A DNA stretch of 14,822 nucleotides from Bacillota bacterium (GCA_030830185.1 JAURNN010000020.1:1-14822), one strand, 5' to 3'. Positions 1-8,552 are shown, numbered from the stretch's first letter. Notes: generated by a model not told the origin, from the sequence alone. Translations and numbers: made by a program.

Positions 1-749
1 TCATCTATCTCCTTACAATATATTTTAGCATCCTCATAGCGGTAGCCTTGTTGCATTGCTTTTTTAATCCATGATTGACATTTCTCATAGGAACTTCCTT
101 TGAGTTTTCTAGACGTTTTTATAAAAAAATTTTGTAAAGACGTTGTTTCATCGATTGGCGCTTTTTCTATGTTCGATAAAGCGGCTTGAATTTGACTCTG
201 TTCATATCCTAATTGACTCGCATGCATAAAACATTTTTGAAGTTTTTTCTGATGAGATAACTTTTGATTTTTTTTACTGCATAATGAAATGACATCTTGA
301 AGTTTCGAATCAAAATCAATGGTTTTTAAGATGTCTAAAATATCAGTTTTTTTAATCCCTTTTTTCATGAGTTCAAACAAACATTTATTAGGACCATAAT
401 GCTCGTGGGTTTGCATGTATCTACTGATGTAGCTTTGATCATCAAGATATTTTTTATCCTTTAAATCAGTGATCACTTGTTTAATGATGGCTTCTTTAGG
501 AGATATTTTAAGTAAGTGTTTTTTTACTTCATCACTTGTTCTCATGCGTTTTAAATACTTTTTTGCTTCTAAATATAAGTGCTCAAATAAGACATCTTTT
601 TCGATTTTTTCCTTAAGTGATGGCGTGAATTCCATTTCTATTTTTAGTTGATATTTTAAAAAAAGTGCATAAGAAATAATAAGTGTCTCACTTTCTATTT
701 CTACATGCACGTCTTCATTTTTAAAATGGTAATTGGTAATTGTTTTCAT
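1..749 (-). CDS. recX: Regulatory protein RecX (3' end beyond window)
   Basis: I translated this open frame by hand: 249 codons from ATG at 749 with no stop before the window edge, so the C-terminus is cut. RecX is a small all-helical protein that binds RecA filaments and modulates RecA in recombination and the SOS response. Visible support is the RecX three-helix repeat: a segment with AKKYLKRMRTSDEVKKHLL (about residues 62-80), then YLDD at 101-104, then YGPNKCLFELMKKGI (about 118-132). A weaker similar helix pattern recurs near the C-terminus (about 215-247). Bacillus RecX is about 264 residues, so only a few are probably missing. The ATG overlaps the TGA of the upstream S41 protease gene (ATGA). 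The ribosome site is weak (GAG only), so translational coupling is likely. Divergence is high, but the family call is fairly firm. Confidence 0.82.
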   Translation of the reverse strand, partial: MKTITNYHFKNEDVHVEIESETLIISYALFLKYQLKIEMEFTPSLKEKIEKDVLFEHLYLEAKKYLKRMRTSDEVKKHLLKISPKEAIIKQVITDLKDKKYLDDQSYISRYMQTHEHYGPNKCLFELMKKGIKKTDILDILKTIDFDSKLQDVISLCSKKNQKLSHQKKLQKCFMHASQLGYEQSQIQAALSNIEKAPIDETTSLQNFFIKTSRKLKGSSYEKCQSWIKKAMQQGYRYEDAKIYCKEID

Positions 750-2215
750 GATAAAAGCTCGACGATATACTCGACTTCTTGATCATAACTGATATCATAT
801 TGAACTTTTAAGTAAAGATCATAAATGACTTGAAATGTTTCAAAGTTGATCTCTCCTGTTTGAGGTAACGAAGATTGTTGTTGAATGTTTTTAATCACAT
901 TTGATATTGCTAGATCATAATATCCATCTACTCTTAAGTCTAAATCATAATATAAGTTAATGACTCTCATGATATCTTTTAAATTTTCATAGACTTGATT
1001 TTCTGTCATCACTTCATCAAAACCTAAAGCATGAATATCTTCTATTTTTAATGTGGGTGTTAGGATGACATCAATTGGATCGTCTTTGATGGTAACTTGG
1101 TTTTTATATGTCCAAATTCCCTCTGTATATACTAAAACATAACTGATATCGTTCAGTTCAGTGATTGGAATTTGATTTTGATAAACATATTTACCAAACG
1201 TTTCTTCACCGTAGATATCATAACCATAGGATTCTAGTGCTCCAGCTAGAACTTCACTCGCCGATGCTGAAAAACGATTGACTAAAACAACAATCTCATA
1301 AGGTTTAGGTTCACTTAATCCACCTTTATAATTGGTGACTTGTTCGTTATTGTCAATGAGTGAAAAATAATTAATGGAAGCATCATACGGTAATAATTGT
1401 TGAATGATACCAGAAGGTAAACTAGGATTTCCTTGATTATGAAGCGCTGTCAAGCTCCCTCCAGGATTGTTTCTTAAATCTAAAAGTAAGGTACCATTTT
1501 CATCTAAACCGTTTGCTTCTAAGTAACTTAATGTTTCTTTAAATGCTTGTGCTGTTCCAATGTTATCTTCGTTGATATATGGGTTAAATTGTTGAATAGA
1601 AATGTATGAGATGTTAGTATCTTTAAATTGATGCGCAGTGACATTGGTATCATCAATCACATCATAAGTAATTGAAACTTCTCTTGTTGTTCCTAAAGCG
1701 TTTTTTACTTGAAAAATAACCGTTTGATTCATTGTTGCTAAATCAAAAAGCGCATTTTTAACACTCTCAACAGAATCAAGTGTTGTAAAATCAACTCCAT
1801 CTTTGACACCTAGTAGTTGATCACCTGGATATAACTTTTGATAAGAAGGTCCCTCATAAATGACATCTCTCACATAAGGTAAGTTCTCTTTAAAATCAAT
1901 ATAAATCCCAAGACCAACAAAATTTGTGTTTGAATACACATTAGAAAAAGCTTCGATTCTTGTATAAAGATCATTAAAATAACTACCATAAGCAGCCGCA
2001 ATAGCTTCCATTGAAGCAAGATAAGCCTCAAAAGTAACTGTGTCATCTAGGTCATAATAATAATTGTCTTCTAGAGTCGATGTGATCGTTTCATAAATAT
2101 CAGATCCTTGGCTAAAGAGACGATCTGGGAAAATATCTTTAATTACAAAACCAGCAGCAAACGATAAAAAAATGGCTGCAATAAAAAAGATTCCTAACCA
2201 TTTTTTATTTTCCAT
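746..2215 (-). CDS. S41 family C-terminal processing peptidase (CtpA-like)
   Basis: This is a serine protease of the tail-specific/CtpA family, which cleaves envelope proteins from their C-termini. The 489-residue product has an N-terminal membrane anchor (about 6-26), so the rest probably lies outside the membrane. A PDZ-like segment (about 95-185, with LYPGDQLLGV) is followed by the core. LLLDLRNNPGG (243-253) is the conserved carboxylate-pocket strand. SASASEVLAGAL places the nucleophile at Ser318, and FGK places the general base at Lys342, so the Ser-Lys dyad is intact. The C-terminal 60 or so residues, with LPQTGEINFETFQVI, resemble a peptidoglycan-binding (PGB_1-type) repeat, as in Bacillus CtpA/CtpB. 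The start follows a perfect AAGGAGG site that contains the prfB stop codon, 9 nt downstream of prfB. The TGA stop overlaps the recX start. Which Ctp paralogue this is, and its substrate, cannot be told. Confidence 0.92.
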   Translation of the reverse strand: MENKKWLGIFFIAAIFLSFAAGFVIKDIFPDRLFSQGSDIYETITSTLEDNYYYDLDDTVTFEAYLASMEAIAAAYGSYFNDLYTRIEAFSNVYSNTNFVGLGIYIDFKENLPYVRDVIYEGPSYQKLYPGDQLLGVKDGVDFTTLDSVESVKNALFDLATMNQTVIFQVKNALGTTREVSITYDVIDDTNVTAHQFKDTNISYISIQQFNPYINEDNIGTAQAFKETLSYLEANGLDENGTLLLDLRNNPGGSLTALHNQGNPSLPSGIIQQLLPYDASINYFSLIDNNEQVTNYKGGLSEPKPYEIVVLVNRFSASASEVLAGALESYGYDIYGEETFGKYVYQNQIPITELNDISYVLVYTEGIWTYKNQVTIKDDPIDVILTPTLKIEDIHALGFDEVMTENQVYENLKDIMRVINLYYDLDLRVDGYYDLAISNVIKNIQQQSSLPQTGEINFETFQVIYDLYLKVQYDISYDQEVEYIVELLS

Positions 2216-2224
2216 ATAGCCTCC

Positions 2225-3313
2225 TTATGCTTTTAAATAGGCATTAATAAATACATCAATATCACCATCCATGACGTCATGGATGAGTGCAGTTTCGGCG
2301 TCTGTTCTGTGGTCTTTAACCATTTGATAAGGGTGAAAAACATACGAACGAATTTGTGATCCCCAACCAATCGATTGTTGATCACCTTTAAGTTGTTTTA
2401 ATTCGATTTCTTGTTTTTTGATTTCTTCTTGAATAAGTTTTGCTTTTAACATTTTCATGGCTGTTTCACGGTTTTTAATTTGTGAACGTTCATTTTGACA
2501 TGTGACAACAATATTTGTTTTTAAATGGGTAATACGAACCGCTGAATCGGTAGTATTCACAGATTGACCACCTGCGCCACTTGAACGGTACACATCAATT
2601 TTAATATCTTCATCTTTAATATCGATCTCGACATCATCATCAAGTTCTGGCATGATTTCACAAGATGCAAAAGATGTATGTCTTCTTTGATTAGAGTCAA
2701 ATGGAGAAATACGTACTAAACGATGAACGCCGTGTTCTGCTTTTAAGTATCCGTATGCATAATCCCCTTTAATTCTTATGGTCACACTTTTAAGCCCTGC
2801 TTCTTCACCTGCTAAATAGTCTAAAAGCTCTACTTTATACCCTTGACGCTGTGCATAGCGTTGGTACATTCTATATAGCATATCAGCCCAATCTTGAGAT
2901 TCTGTACCACCAGCACCTGGATGAATTTCTAGTAAAACATCGTGGTCATCATAAGGTCCAGATAGTAAGACTTCTATTTCATATGCTTTCATCTTTTTTT
3001 CAAAGGATGTCATCTCAGCTTCTAATAATTCAAAAAGTTCTTCATCATCTTTAGATTCTTCAGCAAGCATTTTGATATCTTCAAAAACACTTTTAAGTGT
3101 TACATACGTGCTTAATTTTTTTTCTAAACGAGAGGACTCTTTTGTGACACGTTTCGCTTCTATTGTGTTTGACCAAAAATCAGGTGCTTGCATCGCATCT
3201 GAAAGTGCTTGAAGTGAAGCTTTTATATCATTGGGTTTAATGGCTTTATGGATATCTTCCATACGTGTTTGAAAAGACTCTAACCATTTATTAAGTTCAT
3301 AGCGTTCAATCAT
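2225..3313 (-). CDS. prfB: Peptide chain release factor 2 (RF2), no programmed frameshift
   Basis: RF2 recognises UAA and UGA stop codons in the ribosomal A site and triggers peptide release. The 362-residue product has the usual length. It carries the RF2 specificity tripeptide SPF at 203-205 and the catalytic loop SGAGGQSVNTTDSAV with GGQ at 248-250. An N-terminal helical domain precedes these. In many bacteria prfB carries an in-frame UGA near codon 25 that is bypassed by +1 frameshifting. Here the frame is continuous from the ATG at 3313 through the equivalent region (AIKPNDIKASLQAL), so autoregulation of that kind is absent. The gene follows secA by 3 nt, the classic Firmicute secA-prfB order. 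No good Shine-Dalgarno sequence lies close to the ATG; the nearest is GAGAGG, about 15 nt or more upstream inside secA. Translation is therefore probably coupled to secA. Confidence 0.97.
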   Translation of the reverse strand: MIERYELNKWLESFQTRMEDIHKAIKPNDIKASLQALSDAMQAPDFWSNTIEAKRVTKESSRLEKKLSTYVTLKSVFEDIKMLAEESKDDEELFELLEAEMTSFEKKMKAYEIEVLLSGPYDDHDVLLEIHPGAGGTESQDWADMLYRMYQRYAQRQGYKVELLDYLAGEEAGLKSVTIRIKGDYAYGYLKAEHGVHRLVRISPFDSNQRRHTSFASCEIMPELDDDVEIDIKDEDIKIDVYRSSGAGGQSVNTTDSAVRITHLKTNIVVTCQNERSQIKNRETAMKMLKAKLIQEEIKKQEIELKQLKGDQQSIGWGSQIRSYVFHPYQMVKDHRTDAETALIHDVMDGDIDVFINAYLKA

Positions 3314-3316
3314 AAA

Positions 3317-5788
3317 TTAAAATGGTCGTCCTCTCATGTTACGATTCCGTCTTACTTTTGGTTTTCTTGGTTTTTTTGGTGCATCCATTTGGCCTTGATT
3401 GGTTGATGTATTTTTTACAACTTCTTCTCTTTGGGCGTCCATTTGAATGTGTGCACGAAGTGCAAATCTTGTCACATCTTTTGAAATATTTAAAATCATC
3501 GTATTAAAAAGTCTAAGTCCTTCTTGTTGATACATCGTAAGTGGGTTATTTTGGCCATATGACTGCAAAGAAACACCTTGGCGTAATTCACTCATGGTAT
3601 CAATATGTTGTGTCCAGTATGTATCAATGACACGTAGCATGATGACTTTTAAGAATTCGTTATAAACTGCAAGAGGTGTGGTTTCTTTTTTGAACGTCAT
3701 TTCTTGATGCGCAAGATCTAAAATTACTTTTTCAATGGTTTCAGGTGATTGATTTTCAAGCATATCTTTCGTTAACACATTCGGTTTAAAATACGTATTT
3801 GTAATGTGCTGAAAAAGTGCTTCAATATCAACTTTTACATCTTTGTCGATTTGACTTGTGTATTGTTTGACCTCTAAAACTAACGTACGGTTAATCGAGT
3901 TTAACACTTGAGGTTCAATCGATTCTAAAAGTAAGACATCACGTCTTTCTTTATAAATAATCTCACGTTGTTTTCTTAAAACATCATCATACTTGAGTAT
4001 GTTTTTACGTGAATCATAGTTATTACCTTCGATACGTTTTTGGGCATTCGTTACAAAACGTGTAAATATTTTTGAAGAAAGTGGCTCATCGCTACTTGCA
4101 TTTAAGCGTTCTAGCATGACCATACGTTGTTTAAAGGTTTCACCACCAAAACGCACCATGAGTTCATCATCAGCAGATAAATAAAATCTAGAGTACCCTG
4201 GGTCTCCTTGTCTTCCTGCACGTCCTCGTAATTGATTATCAATACGTCTTGATTCATGACGTTCTGAACCAATTACTGCAAGACCACCTAATTCAACGAC
4301 ACCTTCACCTAGTTTAATGTCTGTTCCACGACCAGCCATATTTGTTGCGATTGTGACGGCACCTTTTTGACCAGCCTTTGCGATGATTTCAGCTTCACGC
4401 TCGTGATTTTTCGCATTAAGTATTTCATGAGGAATACGTCTTTTTTTAAGCATCACTGATAAATCTTCAGAGGTTTCAACAGCAATCGTACCAATGAGTA
4501 TTGGCTGACCATTAAGATGTCTTTTTTCTACTTCGTTTACTAGTGCTTCAAACTTTGCATCTTCTAATGCAAATAGATAATCGGGTTCATCTTTTCTAAT
4601 AAGTGGCTCATTCGTTGGAATTTCTATGACTTCCATATTATAGATGTCTCTGAATTCTTCTTCTTCCGTTTTTGCAGTTCCGGTCATCCCTGAAAGTTTT
4701 TTATACATTCTAAAGAAATTTTGATAGGTGATGGTCGCAACGGTGACTGTTTCTTTTTTAATGGTGACATTTTCTTTTGCTTCTATCGCTTGATGAAGAC
4801 CCTCAGAAAACTGACGACCCTTTAAAATACGACCAGTAAACTGATCAACAATAAGGACTTGATTCTCTGCTACAACGTACTCTTTGTCTTTAAACATCAA
4901 ATAATTGGCACGTAATGCATTATTGATATGATGCACGAGTGTGACATATTTTAAATCATATAAATTATCAATTTTAAATATATTTTCTGCTTTAGAAATA
5001 CCTGATTGTGTGAGTTCAATGGTTTTAGATTCAACATCAATCTCATAATCTTCATCACGTAATGATTTTGAAAAACGGTCTGTAGCTTGATATAAATTTT
5101 GATTATTTTTCGCACCACCAGATATAATGAGAGGCGTTCTTGCTTCATCGATCAAAATGGAATCAATTTCATCAATAATCGCAAAATTTAATCCGCGTTG
5201 AGACACCATTTCTTTTGCATATAAGACCATATGATCACGTAAATAATCAAAACCAAGCTCACTATTTGTAGAATATAAAATATCACAATCATAGGCTTGT
5301 CTTTTTTGTTCTCTTGTAAGTTCACGAACGTTTAGACCTACTGTTAACCCTAAAAAGCGGAAAATATCTCCAATTTCTCCTTCAGCTTCACGTTTAGCTA
5401 AATATTCATTGACAGTAACGATATGAACGCCTTGACCACTTAATGCTTGTAGGTATGCTGGCATGACAGAGGTTAATGTTTTACCTTCACCTGTTTTCAT
5501 TTCAGCAATATTACCATCAAAAATCGCAATCGCACCAAGTAATTGTACATAATAAGGATACATTTTAGTGACGCGTCTTGACGCTTCACGAACAAGTGCA
5601 TATGCTTCAACTTGAAGCGTCTTTAAAGTTTCGCCATCTTGAACTCGTTTTTTATAGCTTTCTGTTTTTAGTATGAAATCTTCGTTTTTGAGTTGTTCCA
5701 TCTCACTTTCTAAAGCCACAATTTGGTTTGCGATGACCCTTGCAGACTTTAAAAATCGTTTTGATGGATCAAATAATTTTTTAAACAT
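3317..5788 (-). CDS. secA: Protein translocase subunit SecA
   Basis: SecA is the ATPase motor that pushes preproteins through the SecYEG channel at the cytoplasmic face of the membrane. The 823-residue product shows Walker A MKTGEGKT at 97-104 and Walker B with the following signature DEIDSILIDEARTPLIISG at 206-224. Further on are TNMAGRGTDIKLG in the second nucleotide-binding fold and QLRGRAGRQGDPG, the arginine-finger motif. The C-terminal zinc-binding SEC-C motif (CxCxSGxxxxxCH) is absent. The protein instead ends in a basic tail, KPRKPKVRRNRNMRGRPF, without cysteine. The start is supported by AAGGA placed 8 nt before the ATG, and by a good promoter just upstream. It is the first gene of a secA-prfB-S41 protease-recX unit. 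The missing SEC-C tail is a known variation among SecA proteins and not a sign of truncation. Confidence 0.98.
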   Translation of the reverse strand: MFKKLFDPSKRFLKSARVIANQIVALESEMEQLKNEDFILKTESYKKRVQDGETLKTLQVEAYALVREASRRVTKMYPYYVQLLGAIAIFDGNIAEMKTGEGKTLTSVMPAYLQALSGQGVHIVTVNEYLAKREAEGEIGDIFRFLGLTVGLNVRELTREQKRQAYDCDILYSTNSELGFDYLRDHMVLYAKEMVSQRGLNFAIIDEIDSILIDEARTPLIISGGAKNNQNLYQATDRFSKSLRDEDYEIDVESKTIELTQSGISKAENIFKIDNLYDLKYVTLVHHINNALRANYLMFKDKEYVVAENQVLIVDQFTGRILKGRQFSEGLHQAIEAKENVTIKKETVTVATITYQNFFRMYKKLSGMTGTAKTEEEEFRDIYNMEVIEIPTNEPLIRKDEPDYLFALEDAKFEALVNEVEKRHLNGQPILIGTIAVETSEDLSVMLKKRRIPHEILNAKNHEREAEIIAKAGQKGAVTIATNMAGRGTDIKLGEGVVELGGLAVIGSERHESRRIDNQLRGRAGRQGDPGYSRFYLSADDELMVRFGGETFKQRMVMLERLNASSDEPLSSKIFTRFVTNAQKRIEGNNYDSRKNILKYDDVLRKQREIIYKERRDVLLLESIEPQVLNSINRTLVLEVKQYTSQIDKDVKVDIEALFQHITNTYFKPNVLTKDMLENQSPETIEKVILDLAHQEMTFKKETTPLAVYNEFLKVIMLRVIDTYWTQHIDTMSELRQGVSLQSYGQNNPLTMYQQEGLRLFNTMILNISKDVTRFALRAHIQMDAQREEVVKNTSTNQGQMDAPKKPRKPKVRRNRNMRGRPF

Positions 5789-5810
5789 AAGTCACGTCCT
5801 TATCTATATA

Positions 5811-5839
5811 ATCATACTATAAAAAGCCGATTTATTCAA
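5811..5839 (-). promoter_or_regulatory. Sigma-A type promoter of the secA operon
   Basis: Reading the minus strand, TTGAAT (5839-5834) and TATGAT (5816-5811) are separated by exactly 17 nt, a near-consensus housekeeping promoter. Transcription would start around 5804, giving a leader of about 15 nt that contains the AAGGA ribosome site. It sits between the lemA terminator and the secA start, where a new promoter is needed. Confidence 0.8.
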
Positions 5840-5873
5840 TGAAAACTAATTGTGTATTTATGAATTTTTTGAT

Positions 5874-5899
5874 AAAAAAAAACGCAATTTGCGTTTTTT
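5874..5899 (-). terminator. Intrinsic terminator after lemA
   Basis: On the minus strand an AAAAAACGC arm, a short AAATT loop and a GCGTTTTTT arm form a hairpin that continues into a run of nine T residues ending at 5874. The A-rich side of the stem begins immediately at the lemA TAA stop. It separates the metK-DUF3137-lemA unit from the secA unit. The A/T-rich flanks could make it work on the other strand too, but no plus-strand gene is present. Confidence 0.8.
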
Positions 5900-6455
5900 A
5901 AAATTCAAAATTAACATCTGCTTTTTTAAGCGGATCTGCTTCGAAAAATTCTCTCTTTAAAAATTTACCCATATTGGCAACGACGCTATTTGGGAAAGTG
6001 ACGATTTTTTGGTTATACATCGACACATTTGAGTTATAAACACGTCTTGCTGCTTGAAGGTTTTCTTCAATTTCAGCAGTTGAATTTTGTAACTTAAGAA
6101 TGTTTTGTGAAGCTTTTAAATCTGGATATTGTTCAACAACAACATTGATTGCTGATAAACCTCTAGAAACTTCATTTGCGAATGCTTCTTTATCTTTAAT
6201 ACTATCAGCATGTTGAGGTTGACGAAGTTTTACAACACTTTCAAGTGTATCTTTCTCAAACTTCATATAGCCTTTTGCTGCCTGAAACAATTTAGTTAAC
6301 ATATCAAAACGTTGTGTCAAAGCAACATCAATACCTGATTCCGACTCATCAATTTTGACAAGCATGGTTCTAAAACTGTTTTGTAAGGCAATAAACCAAA
6401 TAATTACAATGAGGATTACTCCTACAATAATACCTAAAATTAAGATTGGATTCAT
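5898..6455 (-). CDS. lemA: LemA family membrane protein
   Basis: LemA proteins are small, membrane-anchored, helical-bundle proteins that are widely conserved; their biochemical role is not settled. The 185-residue product has one N-terminal transmembrane segment (about 3-24). Family patterns follow: VKIDESESGIDVALTQRFDM (33-52), KGYMKFEKDTLESVVKLR (61-78) and NLQAARRVYNSNVSMYNQ (132-149), then the FPNSVVA and FFEAD elements near the C-terminus. Its length is typical of the family. An excellent ribosome site (AAGGAG, then ATTAAA) precedes the ATG. It lies 17 nt behind the DUF3137 gene, a partner often found beside LemA. Being in the metK unit, it should come under the SAM riboswitch. The TAA stop abuts the terminator hairpin. 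Confidence 0.93.
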   Translation of the reverse strand: MNPILILGIIVGVILIVIIWFIALQNSFRTMLVKIDESESGIDVALTQRFDMLTKLFQAAKGYMKFEKDTLESVVKLRQPQHADSIKDKEAFANEVSRGLSAINVVVEQYPDLKASQNILKLQNSTAEIEENLQAARRVYNSNVSMYNQKIVTFPNSVVANMGKFLKREFFEADPLKKADVNFEF

Positions 6456-6472
6456 TTTAATCTCCTTTTTAT

Positions 6473-7366
6473 TTATTCTTTAAATTTATCTGAAGTAAGT
6501 TTGAGTTCATTAATAATGGCTGGGATTAAATCAACATCCCCTTCAAAAGCTTTCATAGCTTTTTCATCTATGGTTTTCCTGAATGGGATTTCCATGTAAT
6601 CTTGTGAGTCATTAACACCAATATGAAGTTCATTACCTGTGTAATAAAAGTAAATACTTCCTCTGTGCATTTTCTCTAGATCTAAGAGTTTTTCCATCAT
6701 TATCGGTGTTAAGTGATAAAATGCGTATTTTTTGTCTGAAGCATATACTTTGAATTTTTTATTAAATACAATACTTTCTGTTTCTAATTTTTCAAGACCT
6801 TTAGCTTCATTTGGATACGTTTCACAAACTTTTAATGTACCTTTGAAATTTTTTGGAAATTTATAGACATACCAACGGCCTTTAAAATAAGTGGGATATG
6901 TTACAGTACGATTTCCTTTCGAATCAACATGTTCTTGTCTTTCTTTAAGATTGACGTCACTCACTTCGAAAGATACACCTTTGTACGTTCCTTTAATGTA
7001 ATCTTCTCCTGAATAACGATCTGGTCTTTTTACAAGCCCTGTTTGATCAATCACTGATTGTGGAATCGATTGATGACGATCATAATAAACATCATCAAAT
7101 TTATCCTCTAAAACAATATGGACAAGTTCATCTTTAATTGTGTCTTTGAATTTATTAGATAGTCCAACAGCTTTCATGACAAAGAATATTGGAATAATCA
7201 ATAAGAATAGGACAAAGAAAAATCCCGATTCTAATAAAAGAATAAATAAAGCGATAATAATAATTGCTAAAACAACTGCGATTTTTATGTTTTTAGCATA
7301 CTGTGAGAAAAGCTCTTTTCTCTTTTTTTCTAAAGGTTCAATTTTTTTAAATAGTTCGCTCATCAT
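6473..7366 (-). CDS. DUF3137 domain membrane protein, LemA partner
   Basis: The function is not known. The 297-residue product has two adjacent transmembrane helices (about 27-46 and 48-66) flanked by charged segments, then a soluble domain of about 225 residues. That domain matches my recollection of DUF3137: a GTYKGVSFEVSDV strand pair, KNFKGTLKV, FNKKFKVYASDKKYAFYHLTP (core motif, about 201-221) and MEKLLDLE, then GSIYFYYTGNELHIGV. Such proteins are commonly encoded next to lemA, as here. The start lies in ATGATG overlapping the metK TGA. The AAGGA site is 3 nt from the first ATG but 6 nt from the second (7363), so the true start may be one codon shorter. Expression is expected to follow metK. 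The family assignment rests on motif memory plus the LemA neighbour. Confidence 0.82.
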   Translation of the reverse strand: MMSELFKKIEPLEKKRKELFSQYAKNIKIAVVLAIIIIALFILLLESGFFFVLFLLIIPIFFVMKAVGLSNKFKDTIKDELVHIVLEDKFDDVYYDRHQSIPQSVIDQTGLVKRPDRYSGEDYIKGTYKGVSFEVSDVNLKERQEHVDSKGNRTVTYPTYFKGRWYVYKFPKNFKGTLKVCETYPNEAKGLEKLETESIVFNKKFKVYASDKKYAFYHLTPIMMEKLLDLEKMHRGSIYFYYTGNELHIGVNDSQDYMEIPFRKTIDEKAMKAFEGDVDLIPAIINELKLTSDKFKE

Positions 7367-8535
7367 TTATCCTTGGCATTATTATATATGAAATCATTTA
7401 AAAAATCAACTTTATCAACCCTTTCCCATGGGAAAGTTATATTATCTTGACCGAAATGACCATATTTGGATGTCTTAGAAAAAATTGGTTGTTTTAGATT
7501 TAATGCTTGAATGATATGACTAGGTCTTAAATCAAACGTATGTACAATTGCTCTCTTAATAAGCATGATATCTACTTTTTCAGTATTATGACATTCAATA
7601 AAAAAACTGACTGGTTCAGATACACCAATTGCATAAGCAAGTTCTAACTCACATACATCACAAAGATTTGCTGCAACAACATTTTTCGCTATATACCGTG
7701 CCATATAAGCAGCACTCCTATCTACTTTCGTTGCATCTTTTCCTGAAAATGCACCCCCACCATGAGGAGCAAATCCACCATAGGTATCTACAATAATTTT
7801 TCTTCCTGTTAACCCTGCGTCTCCATTAGGGCCACCTTGTAAGAATTGTCCAGTTGGATTAATAAGATATCTTGTTTGTGTCGTGTCGTAATCCTTAAGT
7901 ACGGGATTGATAATATGAGCAATGATTTCTTTTTGAAGTGCTTCTTGGTTATCAACCCATCTCTCATCGTGTTGGGTTGATAAAACAACCGCATCAATGT
8001 ATTTAACTTTAGAATTTTCATAAGCGACCGTCACTTGAGTTTTACCATCTGGACGGAGTCCATTGATGATACTCTCTTTTCTTACTTGAGCAAGTCTTTT
8101 AGATAACTGATGCGATAAATAAATAGGTAAAGGTAAGTATGTATCTGTTTCTTTATTCGCATACCCAAACATTAGTCCTTGATCACCTGCACCAAGTTCT
8201 TTATTATCTTTTTCATCAACACCACGTGCAATATCTGGAGATTGTTTATTGATTTTAATATCAATTTTGACAGTCTGATAATTAAAACCTAAATCCTCAC
8301 TGTCATAACCGATTTTTTTGATGGTTTCTCTAACGACTTTATCAATATCAACAACGCCTGTTGAGGTAATTTCTCCAAAGACAAGCACATAATTGGTTGT
8401 CACAGCTGTCTCGCAAGCGACTCTGCTGTTGGGATCAAGTGTTAAATATGCGTCTAATATCGCATCTGAAATTTGATCACTGACTTTGTCTGGATGTCCT
8501 TCTGTGACAGATTCACTACTAAATAATTTAATCAT
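7363..8535 (-). CDS. metK: S-adenosylmethionine synthetase (methionine adenosyltransferase)
   Basis: MetK makes S-adenosylmethionine from methionine and ATP in the cytosol, supplying the cell's methyl donor. The 390-residue product is full length and highly conserved. GHPDK (13-17) is the ATP/metal-binding motif near the N-terminus, GAGDQGLMFGYA (115-126) is the methionine adenosyltransferase signature, and GGGAFSGKDATKVDRSAAY (259-277) is the glycine-rich phosphate and lysine-bearing loop. The start at 8535 is fixed by the SSESVTEGHPDK context, and AGG lies about 6 nt upstream. The gene follows a SAM riboswitch with a terminator, so transcription should fall when SAM is plentiful. Its TGA stop overlaps the start of the DUF3137 gene, so metK, DUF3137 and lemA look like one transcript. 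Confidence 0.98.
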   Translation of the reverse strand: MIKLFSSESVTEGHPDKVSDQISDAILDAYLTLDPNSRVACETAVTTNYVLVFGEITSTGVVDIDKVVRETIKKIGYDSEDLGFNYQTVKIDIKINKQSPDIARGVDEKDNKELGAGDQGLMFGYANKETDTYLPLPIYLSHQLSKRLAQVRKESIINGLRPDGKTQVTVAYENSKVKYIDAVVLSTQHDERWVDNQEALQKEIIAHIINPVLKDYDTTQTRYLINPTGQFLQGGPNGDAGLTGRKIIVDTYGGFAPHGGGAFSGKDATKVDRSAAYMARYIAKNVVAANLCDVCELELAYAIGVSEPVSFFIECHNTEKVDIMLIKRAIVHTFDLRPSHIIQALNLKQPIFSKTSKYGHFGQDNITFPWERVDKVDFLNDFIYNNAKDK

Positions 8536-8552
8536 TTGAAGCCTACTTTCTA

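Noticed and set aside
469..651. Plus-strand open frame of 60 codons
   Set aside because: It lies antisense inside the recX frame, has no family-like pattern, and its low-complexity Ser/Phe content is typical of a mirror of Lys/Glu-rich coding sequence.
3230..3313. Possible RF2 frameshift site
   Set aside because: No in-frame stop and no CTTTGA-type slippery sequence was seen in the first codons; the frame is continuous.
4951..5148. Minus-strand frames in a second phase inside secA, metK (7809-8021) and the PgpA-like gene (10202-10417)
   Set aside because: Each is fully inside a well-conserved gene on the same strand in another phase and shows no protein-like motif.
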